This document shows, piece after piece, positions 50,252 through 62,059 of a stretch of 64,000 nt of DNA. Every line of letters starts with the position of its first letter. Within the stretch, counting starts at the first letter, position 1. The position numbers and the translations under genes are program-made. This stretch comes from Vogesella aquatica (GTDB taxonomy: Bacteria; Pseudomonadota; Gammaproteobacteria; Burkholderiales; Chromobacteriaceae). Where the stretch lies: NCBI RefSeq assembly GCF_028548455.1, contig NZ_JAQQLF010000012.1, positions 80,250 to 144,249 on the forward strand. Direction: 5' to 3'. The notes beneath the pieces were generated by a model, which had not been told where the DNA came from, did not search any database, and saw only the letters and a list, made by a program, of their open reading frames with translations.

Positions 50252-53200
50252 CTACCACAGGATCTTCACGCTGTTGTCGCCCAGCCAGTCTTCCAGCGTC
50301 ATCAGTAGCGCGTCGTCCAGGCGTACGCCCCACTGTGGCGGCAGCATCAGGTCACCCTTGGCTTTGCCGGTATGGTAGGTAATGCGCAAGGGGCAGCCGC
50401 TATCTTCGCTGCGGTAGGGGGTGATGATGTTGCGCAGTGTGGCCACGTCGTGGCGCGGGTGCATCTGCACCGACAGGCTACGCGCGTAACGGCTGCGTGC
50501 CTCGCCCAGCTCGTACAGGTTTTCGGCAATGATGCGCATGCCGCCGCTGAAGCGGTCTTCGCTGACTTTGCCTTCCACTACCAGCACCACATCGTCTTTC
50601 AGCTTGGTGCGGTTGGCGTCTACCGCCTCGGCAAACAGGCTGACTTCTACCTTGGCGGTGCCATCGTCCAGCTGGATAAAGGCCATTTTGCCGCGGTTGC
50701 CTATCTTGGTACGAATACCGGTGACAAAGCCGGCCAGCAGCTGCGGTTCGCGCCGTGGTGCCAGCTTGGCCAGCGGGGTGCGGATAAAACCGCGCACTTC
50801 TTTCTCGTAGGCCGAGAACGGGTGGCCAGACAAGTAAAAGCCGATGGCGATCTTTTCTTCGGCCAGCTGGATGGCTGCCGGCCACGGCTTGCACGCCACC
50901 ATGTCCACGCTGGGGGCGCTGTCGTCGTCGAACATGTCGAACAGGCCGCCCTGGTTGGCGTTGGCCGCTTGTTGCTCGGCCGCAGTGATGGCCAGCGCTA
51001 CGTTGCTGAACAGCAGGGCGCGGCTGAGCTCGATGCTGTCGAAGGCGCCCGCGCGGATCAGTGCTTCGATCACGCGTTTGTTGACGATTTTCTTGTCGGT
51101 GCGGTGGCAGAAGTCGAACAGGCTGGTAAACGGGCCACCCGTCTCGCGTACTTGCACGATGTGTTCCACTGCCGACTCGCCGGTGCCCTTGATGGCACCC
51201 AGCGCGTAGCGGATGTGTTTGCGGTCTACCGGCACAAAGCGGTAGAAGCTGTGGTTCACGTCCGGTGGCAAAAAGCGCAGGCCGTTCTTGTTGTCGGTGG
51301 CGTCGTCGTAGAACACCTTCAGCTGGTCGGTGTTGTCCAGTTCGGTGGACATGGTGGCGGCCATGTAGGCAGCCGCGTGGTGCGCTTTCAGCCAGGCGGT
51401 ATGGTAGGCCACCAGGGCGTAGGCCGCGGCGTGCGATTTGTTGAAACCGTAGCCGGCGAACTTTTCCATGTAGTCGAAGATTTCGTCGGCCTTGGCTTTT
51501 TCGATGCCCTGTTTGGCCGCGCCTTCCACGAACATGGCGCGCTGCGCCACCATCTCTTCGACTTTTTTCTTACCCATGGCGCGGCGCAGCAAGTCGGCGC
51601 CGCCCAGGCTGTAGCCGCCGCACACCTGTGCCGCCTGCATCACCTGTTCCTGGTACACCATAATGCCGTAGGTGGGCGCCAGTACCGGCTCCAGCAGCGG
51701 GTGCAGGTACTCGAATTTGGCACCGTGCATACGCTGGATAAAGTCGGGGATCAGGTCCATCGGGCCGGGGCGGTATAGCGCCACGAAGGCGATAATCTCT
51801 TCGAACTTGCTGGGCTTGGCCTCTACCAGCATCTTCTTCATGCCGGTGGATTCAAACTGGAACACGCCGGTGGTGTTGGCGTTGGCAAACACTTTGTACG
51901 CCAGCGCGTCGTCCAGCGGCAGCTTGGCCACGTCTACGTCTTCGCCGCTCAGGTCCTTGATGTATTTTTGCGCCAGCTCGATGATGGTGAGGTTGCGCAG
52001 GCCCAGAAAGTCGAACTTCACCAGGCCGATTTGTTCTACGTCGTCCTTGTCGTACATCGATACCGGCGCGGCGCCGTCACCGCTGGCGATGTACAGCGGG
52101 CAGAAGTCGGTGAGCTTGCCGGGGGCAATCAGCACGCCACCGGCGTGCATGCCGATACCGCGGGTGAGGTCTTCCAGCTTCATCGCCAGCTCGATCAGCT
52201 CGTTTGCGCCTTCGCTTTCGATGGTTTCACCGATTTGCGCCTCGGCGGCCATGGCTTTTTCCAGGCTCAGCGGCTTGTTGGCCTCCAGCGGAATCAGCTT
52301 GGACAGTTTGTCGCACAGGCCGAAGGGCAGGTCGAGCACGCGGCCAACGTCACGGATCACCGATTTGGACGACATGGTGCCGAAGGTGGCGATCTGGCTC
52401 ACCGCTTCTTCGCCGTATTTGCGGCGGGTGTATTCGATCACGCGCCAGCGGTTTTCCTGGCAGAAATCCACGTCGAAGTCGGGCATCGATACCCGTTCCG
52501 GGTTCAGGAAGCGCTCGAACAGCAGGGCGTACTTCAGCGGGTCCAGGTCGGTAATGCTGAGGCTGTACGCCACCAGCGAGCCGGCACCGGAGCCCCGGCC
52601 CGGGCCCACCGGGCAGCCGTTGGCTTTACCCCACTGGATAAAGTCGGCCACGATCAGGAAGTAGCCGGGGAAGCCCATCTGGATGATGGTGTCGCACTCG
52701 AACTTCAGCCGCGCGTCGTATTCCGGCCGGCGTGCTTCGCGCTCGGCCGCATCCGGGTACAGCTGTGCCAGGCGCATGTCCAGCCCGCGCTTGGCCTCGT
52801 ACACCAGAAAGTCGTTCAGCGTCATGCCGTCCGGCGTGGGGAAGTCCGGCAGGTAGTTTTTGCCCAGCACCACGTTGATATTGCAGCGGCGGGCAATCTG
52901 CACCGTGTTTTCCAGCGCCTCGGGAATGTCGGCGAAGCGTTCCAGCATCTGCTCGGTACTGAGGAAGTACTGGCATTCGCTAAAGCTGCGCGGGCGGCGT
53001 TTGTCGCCCAGCGTGTAGCCCTCGGCAATGCACACCCGTGCTTCGTGCGCTTTGAAGTCGTCCGGGTCCATGAACTGGATAGGGTGGGTGGCCACCACCG
53101 GCAGGCCGGTTTCGCCCGCCAGCCACAGCGTGGATTGCAGGATGTTTTCTACCTGGGCGCTATCGGTGCGCTGCAGTTCCAGATAAAACGCGCCAGGAAA

Positions 53201-53686
53201 CAACTGGGCCCAGTATTCTGCGCGGCTGCGCGCCTCGTCGGCGTTGCCGTTGGCAAACGCCACCCCCACGTCGCCCAGGTGGGCGCCGGACAGGCACAGC
53301 AGGTTGCTGTTGTCGCCTTCTTCCAGCCAGGCGCGCTTGATTTCGGCGCGGCCACGGTACTGGTTGTGGGTAAAGGCGCGGGTGAGCAGCTCGCACAGGC
53401 GGCGGTAGCCCTCGCGGTTTTTGGCGGTGAGCATCAGCCGGAATGGCTTGTCGCGGTCCTCGCCGTTTTCCAGCCAGATGTCGCAGGACACAATGGGCTT
53501 GATGCCCTTGCTACGGCAGGCCTTGTAAAACTTGACCATGCCGAAGATGTTCATCAGGTCGGACATGCCCAGCGCCGGCATGCTGTCCTTGGCGGCGCGC
53601 TTGATGGCGTCGTCCAGGCGGACTATGCCGTCGGTAATGGAAAACTCCGAGTGGAGGCGAAGATGGACAAAGCGGGGTGCGTTCAT
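50252..53686 (-). CDS. dnaE: DNA polymerase III alpha subunit
   Basis: A protein of about 1144 residues, the replicative C-family polymerase. The N-terminal PHP domain starts FVHLRLHSEFSITDGIV. The palm contains PVGPGRGSGAGSLVAYSL and the acidic pair in MPDFDVDFCQENR. A helix-hairpin-helix and an OB-fold (LLAGFVTGIRTKIGNRGKMAFIQLDDGT) follow. Length and motifs match the DnaE1 type. The start at 53686 (MNAPRFVHLRL) fits the family; ATG 53695 is possible. A word-pair hairpin lies just upstream. Confidence 0.96.
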   Translation of the reverse strand: MNAPRFVHLRLHSEFSITDGIVRLDDAIKRAAKDSMPALGMSDLMNIFGMVKFYKACRSKGIKPIVSCDIWLENGEDRDKPFRLMLTAKNREGYRRLCELLTRAFTHNQYRGRAEIKRAWLEEGDNSNLLCLSGAHLGDVGVAFANGNADEARSRAEYWAQLFPGAFYLELQRTDSAQVENILQSTLWLAGETGLPVVATHPIQFMDPDDFKAHEARVCIAEGYTLGDKRRPRSFSECQYFLSTEQMLERFADIPEALENTVQIARRCNINVVLGKNYLPDFPTPDGMTLNDFLVYEAKRGLDMRLAQLYPDAAEREARRPEYDARLKFECDTIIQMGFPGYFLIVADFIQWGKANGCPVGPGRGSGAGSLVAYSLSITDLDPLKYALLFERFLNPERVSMPDFDVDFCQENRWRVIEYTRRKYGEEAVSQIATFGTMSSKSVIRDVGRVLDLPFGLCDKLSKLIPLEANKPLSLEKAMAAEAQIGETIESEGANELIELAMKLEDLTRGIGMHAGGVLIAPGKLTDFCPLYIASGDGAAPVSMYDKDDVEQIGLVKFDFLGLRNLTIIELAQKYIKDLSGEDVDVAKLPLDDALAYKVFANANTTGVFQFESTGMKKMLVEAKPSKFEEIIAFVALYRPGPMDLIPDFIQRMHGAKFEYLHPLLEPVLAPTYGIMVYQEQVMQAAQVCGGYSLGGADLLRRAMGKKKVEEMVAQRAMFVEGAAKQGIEKAKADEIFDYMEKFAGYGFNKSHAAAYALVAYHTAWLKAHHAAAYMAATMSTELDNTDQLKVFYDDATDNKNGLRFLPPDVNHSFYRFVPVDRKHIRYALGAIKGTGESAVEHIVQVRETGGPFTSLFDFCHRTDKKIVNKRVIEALIRAGAFDSIELSRALLFSNVALAITAAEQQAANANQGGLFDMFDDDSAPSVDMVACKPWPAAIQLAEEKIAIGFYLSGHPFSAYEKEVRGFIRTPLAKLAPRREPQLLAGFVTGIRTKIGNRGKMAFIQLDDGTAKVEVSLFAEAVDANRTKLKDDVVLVVEGKVSEDRFSGGMRIIAENLYELGEARSRYARSLSVQMHPRHDVATLRNIITPYRSEDSGCPLRITYHTGKAKGDLMLPPQWGVRLDDALLMTLEDWLGDNSVKILW

Positions 53687-53729
53687 GGCGGGCATTTTAC
53701 CGGTGCGGCGCGTGCTGTCCAAATGAAAC

Positions 53730-53760
53730 ATGGTTGGCCGCAGGGGCTGCGGCCAACCAT
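53730..53760. repeat. hairpin of two inverted uptake-like words
   Basis: ATGGTTGGCCGCAG and its exact complement form a 14-bp stem with a GGG loop. It lies between the phaM stop and dnaE start on the minus strand and may terminate the phaM transcript. Confidence 0.8.
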
Positions 53761-53800
53761 TGCAGGGTGAGTGCGGCCAGCCATGGCAAGGCTGGCTGGC

Positions 53801-54043
53801 TTATTCTTTCGGGCGCAGCGCGGCGATGGCAGCTTTCTGCATTTCCAGGGTCTTGATTTGCATGGATAACATGCCGAGGTTCATGGTAAGCCAGGTTTCC
53901 ACTACTTTGAGTTCGGCGATCTTGCGTTCGACTTCTTCCACGCTCATCGGGGGCAGGAAGGGCTGGGCGCCCGGCGGCGTGGCGGACTGCATCATCTGGC
54001 GGAACAGGGCAAACGGGTCGGCGGGGTTGAATTCGGCACTCAT
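53801..54043 (-). CDS. phaM: PhaM-family polyhydroxyalkanoate granule protein
   Basis: An 80-residue protein matching the N-terminal PhaM pattern: DPFALFRQMMQ, then FLPPMSVEEVERKIAELKVVETWLTMNLGMLSMQIKTLEMQKAAI. PhaM of Cupriavidus activates PHB synthase and tethers granules to the nucleoid. The present protein lacks the Lys-rich DNA-binding tail of long homologues. AGGAG precedes the start at 54043. No phaC or phaB gene is in the window. Confidence 0.8.
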   Translation of the reverse strand: MSAEFNPADPFALFRQMMQSATPPGAQPFLPPMSVEEVERKIAELKVVETWLTMNLGMLSMQIKTLEMQKAAIAALRPKE

Positions 54044-54115
54044 GCTGGCTCCTGGTTCGGGTTGTTGTGGCTGTATCTTAGTGCAGAAAGGTGTGGCGCA
54101 CATGCTGGCGGCAAT

Positions 54116-54142
54116 AAAAAACGGGCACCCGTAGGTGCCCGT
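54116..54142 (-). terminator. maeB terminator
   Basis: ACGGGCACC and GGTGCCCGT form the stem with loop CGTA, followed leftward by TTTTTTATTG. Confidence 0.85.
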
Positions 54143-54168
54143 TGTCATGCGGCCTGGCGCAGAGCGGA

Positions 54169-56445
<2,277 letters not shown>

Positions 56446-56537
56446 TCTGTTGGCTCCTGATTGTTATTCAGAGGGTGTGGAGAGGCCGGCCATTATAGGG
56501 CCAACCCTTGCTTATGGGTACGCGTGTCTGACAAAAA

Positions 56538-56562
56538 ACGCGACGGAAGGGTTCCGTCGCGT
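56538..56562 (-). terminator. dctPQM operon terminator
   Basis: ACGCGACGGAA and TTCCGTCGCGT form an 11-bp stem, followed leftward by TTTTTTGTC. Confidence 0.85.
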
Positions 56563-56583
56563 CTTGTCGCCGGCTGGCGCGGT

Positions 56584-57867
56584 TTACATCATGCCCAGTG
56601 TTTTGGGCAGCCACAGCGAGATGGCAGGCACATAGGTGATCAGGCCCAGGAAGACGAGCATGGTGAGCAGCCACGGCCATACCGCGATGGTGAGCTCGGT
56701 AATGCCCATCTTGGTGATGCCGGATGCTACGTACAGGTTCAGGCCCACCGGCGGGTGGCACATGCCCACTTCCATGTTCACCACGATCAGGATGCCGAAG
56801 TGCACCGGGTCGATGCCCAGGGCTACGGCCACCGGGAACAGGATGGGGGCGAAGATCAGTACGATGGACGATGGTTCCATCACGTTACCCGCCAGCAGCA
56901 GGATCACGTTCACGGCCAGCAGGAAGGCGATCGGGCCCAGGCCTGCGTCGATCAGCGAGCTGGCCATGGCTTGAGGAATGCCTTCGCTGGTCATCAGGAA
57001 AGAGAACAGCACCGCGTTGGTAATGATGTACAGCAGCATGGCGGACATGCTGGCCGAATCCAGCAGCACCTTCGGTACTTGCTTCAGCGTCAGGTCCTTG
57101 TAGATGAACACGGCCACGATGAAGGCGTACACGGCAGACATGGCGGCAGCTTCGGTCGGGGTGAAGATGCCGGTGTAGATACCACCGATTACCACCACGA
57201 TCAGCAACAGGCCCCAGATCGACTCGCGCAGTGCTTTCAGGCGCTGCTGCATGCTGGCTTTGGCCAGGCGTGGGTAGCCGAATTTACGGGCACGGTACCA
57301 GGTAGTCAGGCCCAGGAAACCGGCCAGCATCAGGCCCGGAATCACCCCGGCCATGAACAGCTGGCCCACCGAGGTGTTGGTGGCTACCGAGTACATCACC
57401 ATCACGATGGACGGCGGGATCAGGATGCCCAGCGCGCCCGAGGTGGTGATCACGCCTGCGCCAAAGCTATTGGGAAAGCCTTGCTTTACCATGGCGGGCA
57501 GCAAAATGGAGCCGATGGCTACCACGGTGGCCGGGCTGGAGCCGGATACCGCAGCAAACAGGGCGCAGGCCAGCACGCCGGCCAGGCCCAGGCCGCCGTG
57601 CCAGTGGCCCACCATGGACGAGGCAAAGTTGATCATGCGCTTTGCCACCCCGCCGTGGGTCAGGAAGTTACCGGCCAGGATGAAGAACGGAATCGCCATG
57701 ATCTCGAACTTCTCGATGCCGGTGAACAGCTTCAGTGCCACGGCTTCGATGGGTACTTCGGTCATGGTAAACAGGAAAGTCAGTACCGTCAGGCCCAGCG
57801 AAATGGAGATCGGCATGCCGGTAAGCATCAGTACGATCAGCAGGCCAAAAATGATGAGTGCGCTCAT
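56584..57867 (-). CDS. dctM: TRAP transporter large permease DctM
   Basis: A 427-residue membrane protein with about 12 helices, the transport subunit of a tripartite C4-dicarboxylate importer driven by ion gradients. Family words are FEIMAIPFFILAGNFLTHGGVAKRMI, AVSGSSPATVVAIGSILLPAM, GALGILIPPSIVMVMYSV and EPSSIVLIFAPILFPVA. Its ATG overlaps the dctQ stop by 4 nt. Confidence 0.95.
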   Translation of the reverse strand: MSALIIFGLLIVLMLTGMPISISLGLTVLTFLFTMTEVPIEAVALKLFTGIEKFEIMAIPFFILAGNFLTHGGVAKRMINFASSMVGHWHGGLGLAGVLACALFAAVSGSSPATVVAIGSILLPAMVKQGFPNSFGAGVITTSGALGILIPPSIVMVMYSVATNTSVGQLFMAGVIPGLMLAGFLGLTTWYRARKFGYPRLAKASMQQRLKALRESIWGLLLIVVVIGGIYTGIFTPTEAAAMSAVYAFIVAVFIYKDLTLKQVPKVLLDSASMSAMLLYIITNAVLFSFLMTSEGIPQAMASSLIDAGLGPIAFLLAVNVILLLAGNVMEPSSIVLIFAPILFPVAVALGIDPVHFGILIVVNMEVGMCHPPVGLNLYVASGITKMGITELTIAVWPWLLTMLVFLGLITYVPAISLWLPKTLGMM

Positions 57868-58475
57868 TTTTTGTCGCCTCCGTTTTTCAGGTCGTGCGGG
57901 TGCAGATTGTCGTCCATGGCAAACCAGTTGCTGTCGTCTGCCACGTCTTCCATGCCTTCCACGTGGCTATGGTCATGCTTGGGCAGCTCGCCTGTTTTCA
58001 GGAAGTTCACCATGACCTGCAAGAAGCGGAAGCTCATCAGGTAAGAGCCCAGTGGTACCGCCAGATAAACGATCCACATCGGCACTTCCAGGTCGGCCGA
58101 GGTCTGGTCGGTGTGGGCGATTTCCCACACGAAGGTCGCGCCAAGGGTGCCGACAGTGCCGGTGAACAGGGCGCCAGCCAGCAGTCCGATAACGATAAAC
58201 TTGCTGCGGTTCTTGTCCGACAATTTGTTGATCAGTACGTCCACGCCCACGTGGATGCCGGTACGCACGCCATAGGCGGCGCCGAATTTGGCCATCCACA
58301 CAAACAGGTAAATAGTGAGTTCTTGTGCCCAGCTGGTGTGGATGTGTGCCAGATAGGGTTGAAGTGACTCGATGCCGCTACCGTAACGGTGCACCACTGC
58401 AAAAAACGTGATCAGTGTTGCTACCGCCATCAGGGTTGCGATCAGCCACTCCTCGAGATGGTCGAGGAATTTCAT
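57864..58475 (-). CDS. dctQ: TRAP transporter small permease DctQ
   Basis: A 203-residue four-helix membrane subunit that pairs with DctM. Segments EEWLIATLMAVATLITFFAVVHRY, WAQELTIYLFVWMAKFGAAYGVRTGIHVGVDVL and PLGSYLMSFRFLQVMVNFL match the family. The C-terminus carries an acidic and His-rich extension (HDHSHVEGMEDVADD). The start at 58475 follows CGGAG. A word-pair hairpin separates it from dctP. Confidence 0.93.
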   Translation of the reverse strand: MKFLDHLEEWLIATLMAVATLITFFAVVHRYGSGIESLQPYLAHIHTSWAQELTIYLFVWMAKFGAAYGVRTGIHVGVDVLINKLSDKNRSKFIVIGLLAGALFTGTVGTLGATFVWEIAHTDQTSADLEVPMWIVYLAVPLGSYLMSFRFLQVMVNFLKTGELPKHDHSHVEGMEDVADDSNWFAMDDNLHPHDLKNGGDKK

Positions 58476-58492
58476 GTCTTGACTCCGGTGGG

Positions 58493-58520
58493 AGGTTGGC
58501 CGCAGGGCTGCGGCCAACCT
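58493..58520. repeat. hairpin of two inverted uptake-like words
   Basis: AGGTTGGCCGCAG and CTGCGGCCAACCT form a 13-bp perfect stem with a 2-nt loop between dctP and dctQ. It could attenuate the membrane genes relative to the abundant binding protein. Confidence 0.8.
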
Positions 58521-58538
58521 GATGCGCTCAGAAAAGGC

Positions 58539-59537
58539 TTAGTTCGGGGTGAAGCCGGTCTGTTTGTAGATCAGCTGAACCAGGCCTTCGCCAATACGGT
58601 CGTCCATCTTGGTGTGAACCGGTACCAGTGCCTTTTTGAAGGCATCGCGCTCTGCAGCGGTAGGGATGTAGATCTGGGTTTTGCCGCTGGCCTTGATCTT
58701 GGCCAGGTCGTCGTCGTTTTCCTGCTTGGCGATCTTGTTGGCGTAGTTGGTAGCATCTTTCATCGCGCCATCCAGAATGGTGCGTACGTCAGCCGGCAGA
58801 CCGTCCCAGAATTTCTTGTTCACGATCACGGCGTAGCCCAGGTAGCCGTGGTTGGTGACCGTGGCGTACTTTTGTACTTCGTGCATTTTCTGGGTCAGCA
58901 TGTTGGATGGCGGGTTCTCGGTGCCATCTACCACGCCGGTTTGCAGTGCCTGGTAGGTTTCCGAGAAGGCCATTACTTGCGGCAGGGCGCCCAGGGAGCG
59001 CATTTCTTCTTCCAGCACCTTGGAAGACTGGATGCGCATCTTCAGGCCTTTGAAGTCAGCCGGGGACTTCAGCGGTTTGTTGGCGGAGAAAATCTTGAAG
59101 CCGTTGTCCCAGTAAGCCAGGCCCTTGATGCCTTTGCTTTCCAGTTTGCTCAGCAGCTGCATGCCGATCGGGCCTTGCGTGACTTTGTGCAGTTCGTCGT
59201 AGTTGTCAAAGATGTACGGCAGGTCGAAGACTTCGAACTCTTTGGCACCCAGCGGGCCGAACTTGGCCAAGCTAGGCGCCAGCATTTGTACGGCGCCCAG
59301 CTGCAGGGCTTCCAGTTCTTCCTTATCCTTGTACAGCTGGCTGTTCGGGAAAACTTGTACCTGAACGCGGCCTTTGGTGCGCTCTTCAGCCAGCTTCTTG
59401 AAGTATTCGGCGGCTTTGCCTTTTGGTGTGTCTTGGGCAACTACGTGGCTGAATTTGATCACGAAGTCGGCGGCGTTGGCGGCGCCGGCTACGCCGAATG
59501 CCAGGCTGGCGATCAGGGCTGCGTATTTCAGTTTCAT
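58539..59537 (-). CDS. dctP: C4-dicarboxylate-binding protein DctP
   Basis: A 332-residue periplasmic TRAP binding protein. The signal peptide LKYAALIASLAFGVAGAANA is followed by FVIKFSHVVAQDTPKGKAAEYF. The carboxylate-binding Arg lies in FKGLKMRIQSS, and VVDGTENPPSNM and KKFWDGLPADV are family hallmarks. Malate, fumarate and succinate are expected ligands. It is first in dctPQM and divergent from a DctS-like kinase, with putative regulator sites between them. Confidence 0.95.
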   Translation of the reverse strand: MKLKYAALIASLAFGVAGAANAADFVIKFSHVVAQDTPKGKAAEYFKKLAEERTKGRVQVQVFPNSQLYKDKEELEALQLGAVQMLAPSLAKFGPLGAKEFEVFDLPYIFDNYDELHKVTQGPIGMQLLSKLESKGIKGLAYWDNGFKIFSANKPLKSPADFKGLKMRIQSSKVLEEEMRSLGALPQVMAFSETYQALQTGVVDGTENPPSNMLTQKMHEVQKYATVTNHGYLGYAVIVNKKFWDGLPADVRTILDGAMKDATNYANKIAKQENDDDLAKIKASGKTQIYIPTAAERDAFKKALVPVHTKMDDRIGEGLVQLIYKQTGFTPN

Positions 59538-59636
59538 TTGTATACTCTCCAGTGTTTTGTTTGTGTTGCTTAGGCCCCGTTTGTTGGGTGGGGCTCATCG
59601 CAAACTGAACACTAGAATCAAAGCACTACTTTAGCC

Positions 59637-59670
59637 ATTGGGGAATTCAGCATTGGGGATTTCCCTAATA
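59637..59670. promoter_or_regulatory. repeated sites before dctP (putative response-regulator binding)
   Basis: CATTGGGGAATT (59637) and CATTGGGGATTT (59652) are direct repeats 15 bp apart. The second extends into a near-palindrome, TTGGGGATTTCCCTAA. The spacing and symmetry suit a FixJ-type dimer, roughly 100-130 bp upstream of dctP. The assignment is inferred. Confidence 0.55.
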
Positions 59671-59728
59671 CCGATAGCGTGACGCTGCCGGCACCTTGGC
59701 GCCCCGCGGCCAACCTTGATGACACCTT

Positions 59729-62017
59729 ATGATCCTGAGTGAACACGCTTCCCATGTGACTCCGCGCCGTTTGTGGGTGGCGGCGTCGCTTATTCTTATC
59801 GGTTTGCTGCTGGCGCTGGGTGGCTTGTTCTGGGTGGTGTACAAGGACTGGCGCGACGAGCAGCGCGATGGCCTGATTCAGGAGCTGCTGTGGCTGGACC
59901 AAAGCCTGCGCTTGCACCTGGAGGGGCATCAGCAAAGTGTGGAATCCATGCAACTGGATGCGCCGCTGACGCGCGCCCAGTCGCGGCGTTTTTTTGCCGC
60001 CGCCGCATTGTTGCAACGCGAGAGCAAGGAAATCGAGGCGGTGCAGTGGGTTGGCCCGCGCGGGGCGGTGTTGCTGGATGCGCAAAAGCGTACCGGTCTG
60101 CAGTTGGGCGGGGACGCTTACGACGCCTTGTGGCGCGCCGAGCGCCTGGGCCGCTCGGCGTATAGCCCGCCGTATCTGGGGCAGGACGGCAAGTACCGCT
60201 TTGATCTGGCGGTGCCGGTATTTGAATCCGGGCGCTACCTGGGTGGTTTGCGCCTGGTGTACCGCATGGATCTGCTGCTGCAGTACCAGGTGCCGTGGTG
60301 GCTGGCCACCAAGTACCACATCAGCCTGGTTGATCTGGGTGGCAAGGCGCTGGCCAGCAAGTTTGACCAGGCTTCTCCGGTGGGGACGCTGTCGCACGAG
60401 CTGAGCTTTGATCCGCCTGGTTATGGTGTCAGCCTGCGCGCCATTACGTATCGTGCCGGGGTGGGCTTCTCCTTGCCGGTGCTCAGCCTGCTGATCGGCC
60501 TGCTGGTGGTGGCCTTGCTATTCGCCCTGTGGCGCATACGCGGCCAGGTGCGCGTACGGGCACGGGCCGAGCGTGCGTTGCAGCACGAGATGTCTTTGCG
60601 CCGCTCGGTGGAAGACAGTATGAAAAGCGGCCTCATCGCCTTTGCCGGCAATGGCCAGATACTGCGGGTAAACCGTGCCATGAGCGAGCTGACCGGCTTG
60701 TCTGCCGATGAGCTGGTGGGTCAGCAGCTGCCCTATAGTTTTTGGGCCGAAGAAGATTACCCGCTATTGATGCAGGCCATGCAGGCGATGCTGGCCGGGC
60801 AGCTGCCCGAACACGGCTTTGAATTGCCATTCCGCCATCGTGATGGCGAAAAGGTAGAGGTGCGCTTGTACGCTACGCCACTGTTGCTGGAAGGCGGGCG
60901 GCACGATGGCTGGGTGGCGTCCATGTACGACATTACCGAGCTCAAGAAAAAGCGGGTGGCGCTGGATGAGTCGCATCGGCGCTTTCTGGCGGTGCTCAAT
61001 GGCCTGGAAAGTGGCCTGTGTGTCATCGATGGCGATACACGCCAGCTGTTATACGCCAACCCGGCTTTTGCTGCCGGCTGGGCCAGCTTTGCCGTGGATG
61101 GCAGCTACTGCCCGCTGATGCCTGGCCTGCTGGGCGAGACGCATGCGACTGCGGCCAACCTGGAGTGCTCACCCGATGGTGGCCGTAGCTGGTTCCAGCT
61201 GCAATACCGGCGTATTGACTGGGTAGGGGGCGAGCCAGCCTGGCTGTGCATGCTGCTGGATGTCACTGACGCCCGCGCCCGCGCCGAGCGCGAGCTGGCG
61301 CAGGAGGAGCGCTTCCAGACCACCTCGCGCCTGATCGCCATGGGCGAGATGGCCTCGTCGCTGGCGCACGAGCTAAACCAGCCGCTTACCGCCATTTCCA
61401 CCTACGCCGCCGGCCTGGCGCGCAAGCTGCCCGCCGAGCAGGCGCAGGCGCGCGGGGTGGGGGAGGCGGTACAAGCCATTGCCGACCAGGCGCGCCGTGC
61501 CGGGCAAATCGTCAACAGTATCCGGGCGTTTGTGAAAAAGCACGCGCCCCAGCTAGAGCTGAGTGACCCGGATCTGGCGGTGAGGCGGGTGCTGGCATTG
61601 GCGCAGCCTATGGCGGACAAGCATGGTGTGCGGCTGGTGCTGGAGCCGGCGCGTGGCAGCTTGCGCGTAGAAATGGACCCGGTGTTGATCGAGCAGGTGC
61701 TATTGAACCTGATCAAGAATGCCATCGAGGCCATGCGCGAAGCGGGCAGCGTGCGGCCAACCATTCATTTGCGCAGTGCAACCGGCAAACAATTCTGGCG
61801 GGTGGAGGTGAGTGATAACGGACCGGGCTTGCAGGATGGGGTGAAAGAAAACCTGTTTACGCCGTTTTACTCCACCAAAACCGACGGCATGGGCATTGGT
61901 CTGAATATCTGCCGTTCGATTGTGGAATTCCACCGTGGCGAGTTTGGTGTGAGTACGCCGCTGGCGGGGGGCTGCGTGTTCTGGTTTACGCTGCCGGTAT
62001 TTGTGCCGCAGGGCTGA
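59729..62017 (+). CDS. C4-dicarboxylate sensor histidine kinase (DctS/DctB-like)
   Basis: A 762-residue membrane kinase. TM1 is LWVAASLILIGLLLALGGLFWVV. A periplasmic sensor of about 210 residues and TM2 (SLPVLSLLIGLLVVALLFALW, about 255) follow. PAS1 (SGLIAFAGNGQILRVNRAMSELTGL) and PAS2 (about 420-525) come next. The HisKA box has His547 in SLAHELNQPLTAI, and the ATPase domain has IKNAIEAM, DNGPGL and GMGIGLNICRSIV. It is divergent from dctPQM. No response-regulator gene follows, unlike typical dctSR or dctBD operons. Confidence 0.92.
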   Translation: MILSEHASHVTPRRLWVAASLILIGLLLALGGLFWVVYKDWRDEQRDGLIQELLWLDQSLRLHLEGHQQSVESMQLDAPLTRAQSRRFFAAAALLQRESKEIEAVQWVGPRGAVLLDAQKRTGLQLGGDAYDALWRAERLGRSAYSPPYLGQDGKYRFDLAVPVFESGRYLGGLRLVYRMDLLLQYQVPWWLATKYHISLVDLGGKALASKFDQASPVGTLSHELSFDPPGYGVSLRAITYRAGVGFSLPVLSLLIGLLVVALLFALWRIRGQVRVRARAERALQHEMSLRRSVEDSMKSGLIAFAGNGQILRVNRAMSELTGLSADELVGQQLPYSFWAEEDYPLLMQAMQAMLAGQLPEHGFELPFRHRDGEKVEVRLYATPLLLEGGRHDGWVASMYDITELKKKRVALDESHRRFLAVLNGLESGLCVIDGDTRQLLYANPAFAAGWASFAVDGSYCPLMPGLLGETHATAANLECSPDGGRSWFQLQYRRIDWVGGEPAWLCMLLDVTDARARAERELAQEERFQTTSRLIAMGEMASSLAHELNQPLTAISTYAAGLARKLPAEQAQARGVGEAVQAIADQARRAGQIVNSIRAFVKKHAPQLELSDPDLAVRRVLALAQPMADKHGVRLVLEPARGSLRVEMDPVLIEQVLLNLIKNAIEAMREAGSVRPTIHLRSATGKQFWRVEVSDNGPGLQDGVKENLFTPFYSTKTDGMGIGLNICRSIVEFHRGEFGVSTPLAGGCVFWFTLPVFVPQG

Positions 62018-62023
62018 GTGAAA

Positions 62024-62050
62024 AGGTTGGCCGCAGATTGCGGCCAACCT
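62024..62050. terminator. word-pair hairpin terminator
   Basis: AGGTTGGCCGCA and TGCGGCCAACCT form a 12-bp perfect stem with loop GAT. It lies between the convergent kinase and nadB genes, with a TTTTC tail on the minus strand. Confidence 0.82.
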
Positions 62051-62059
62051 GTGCTTGGC

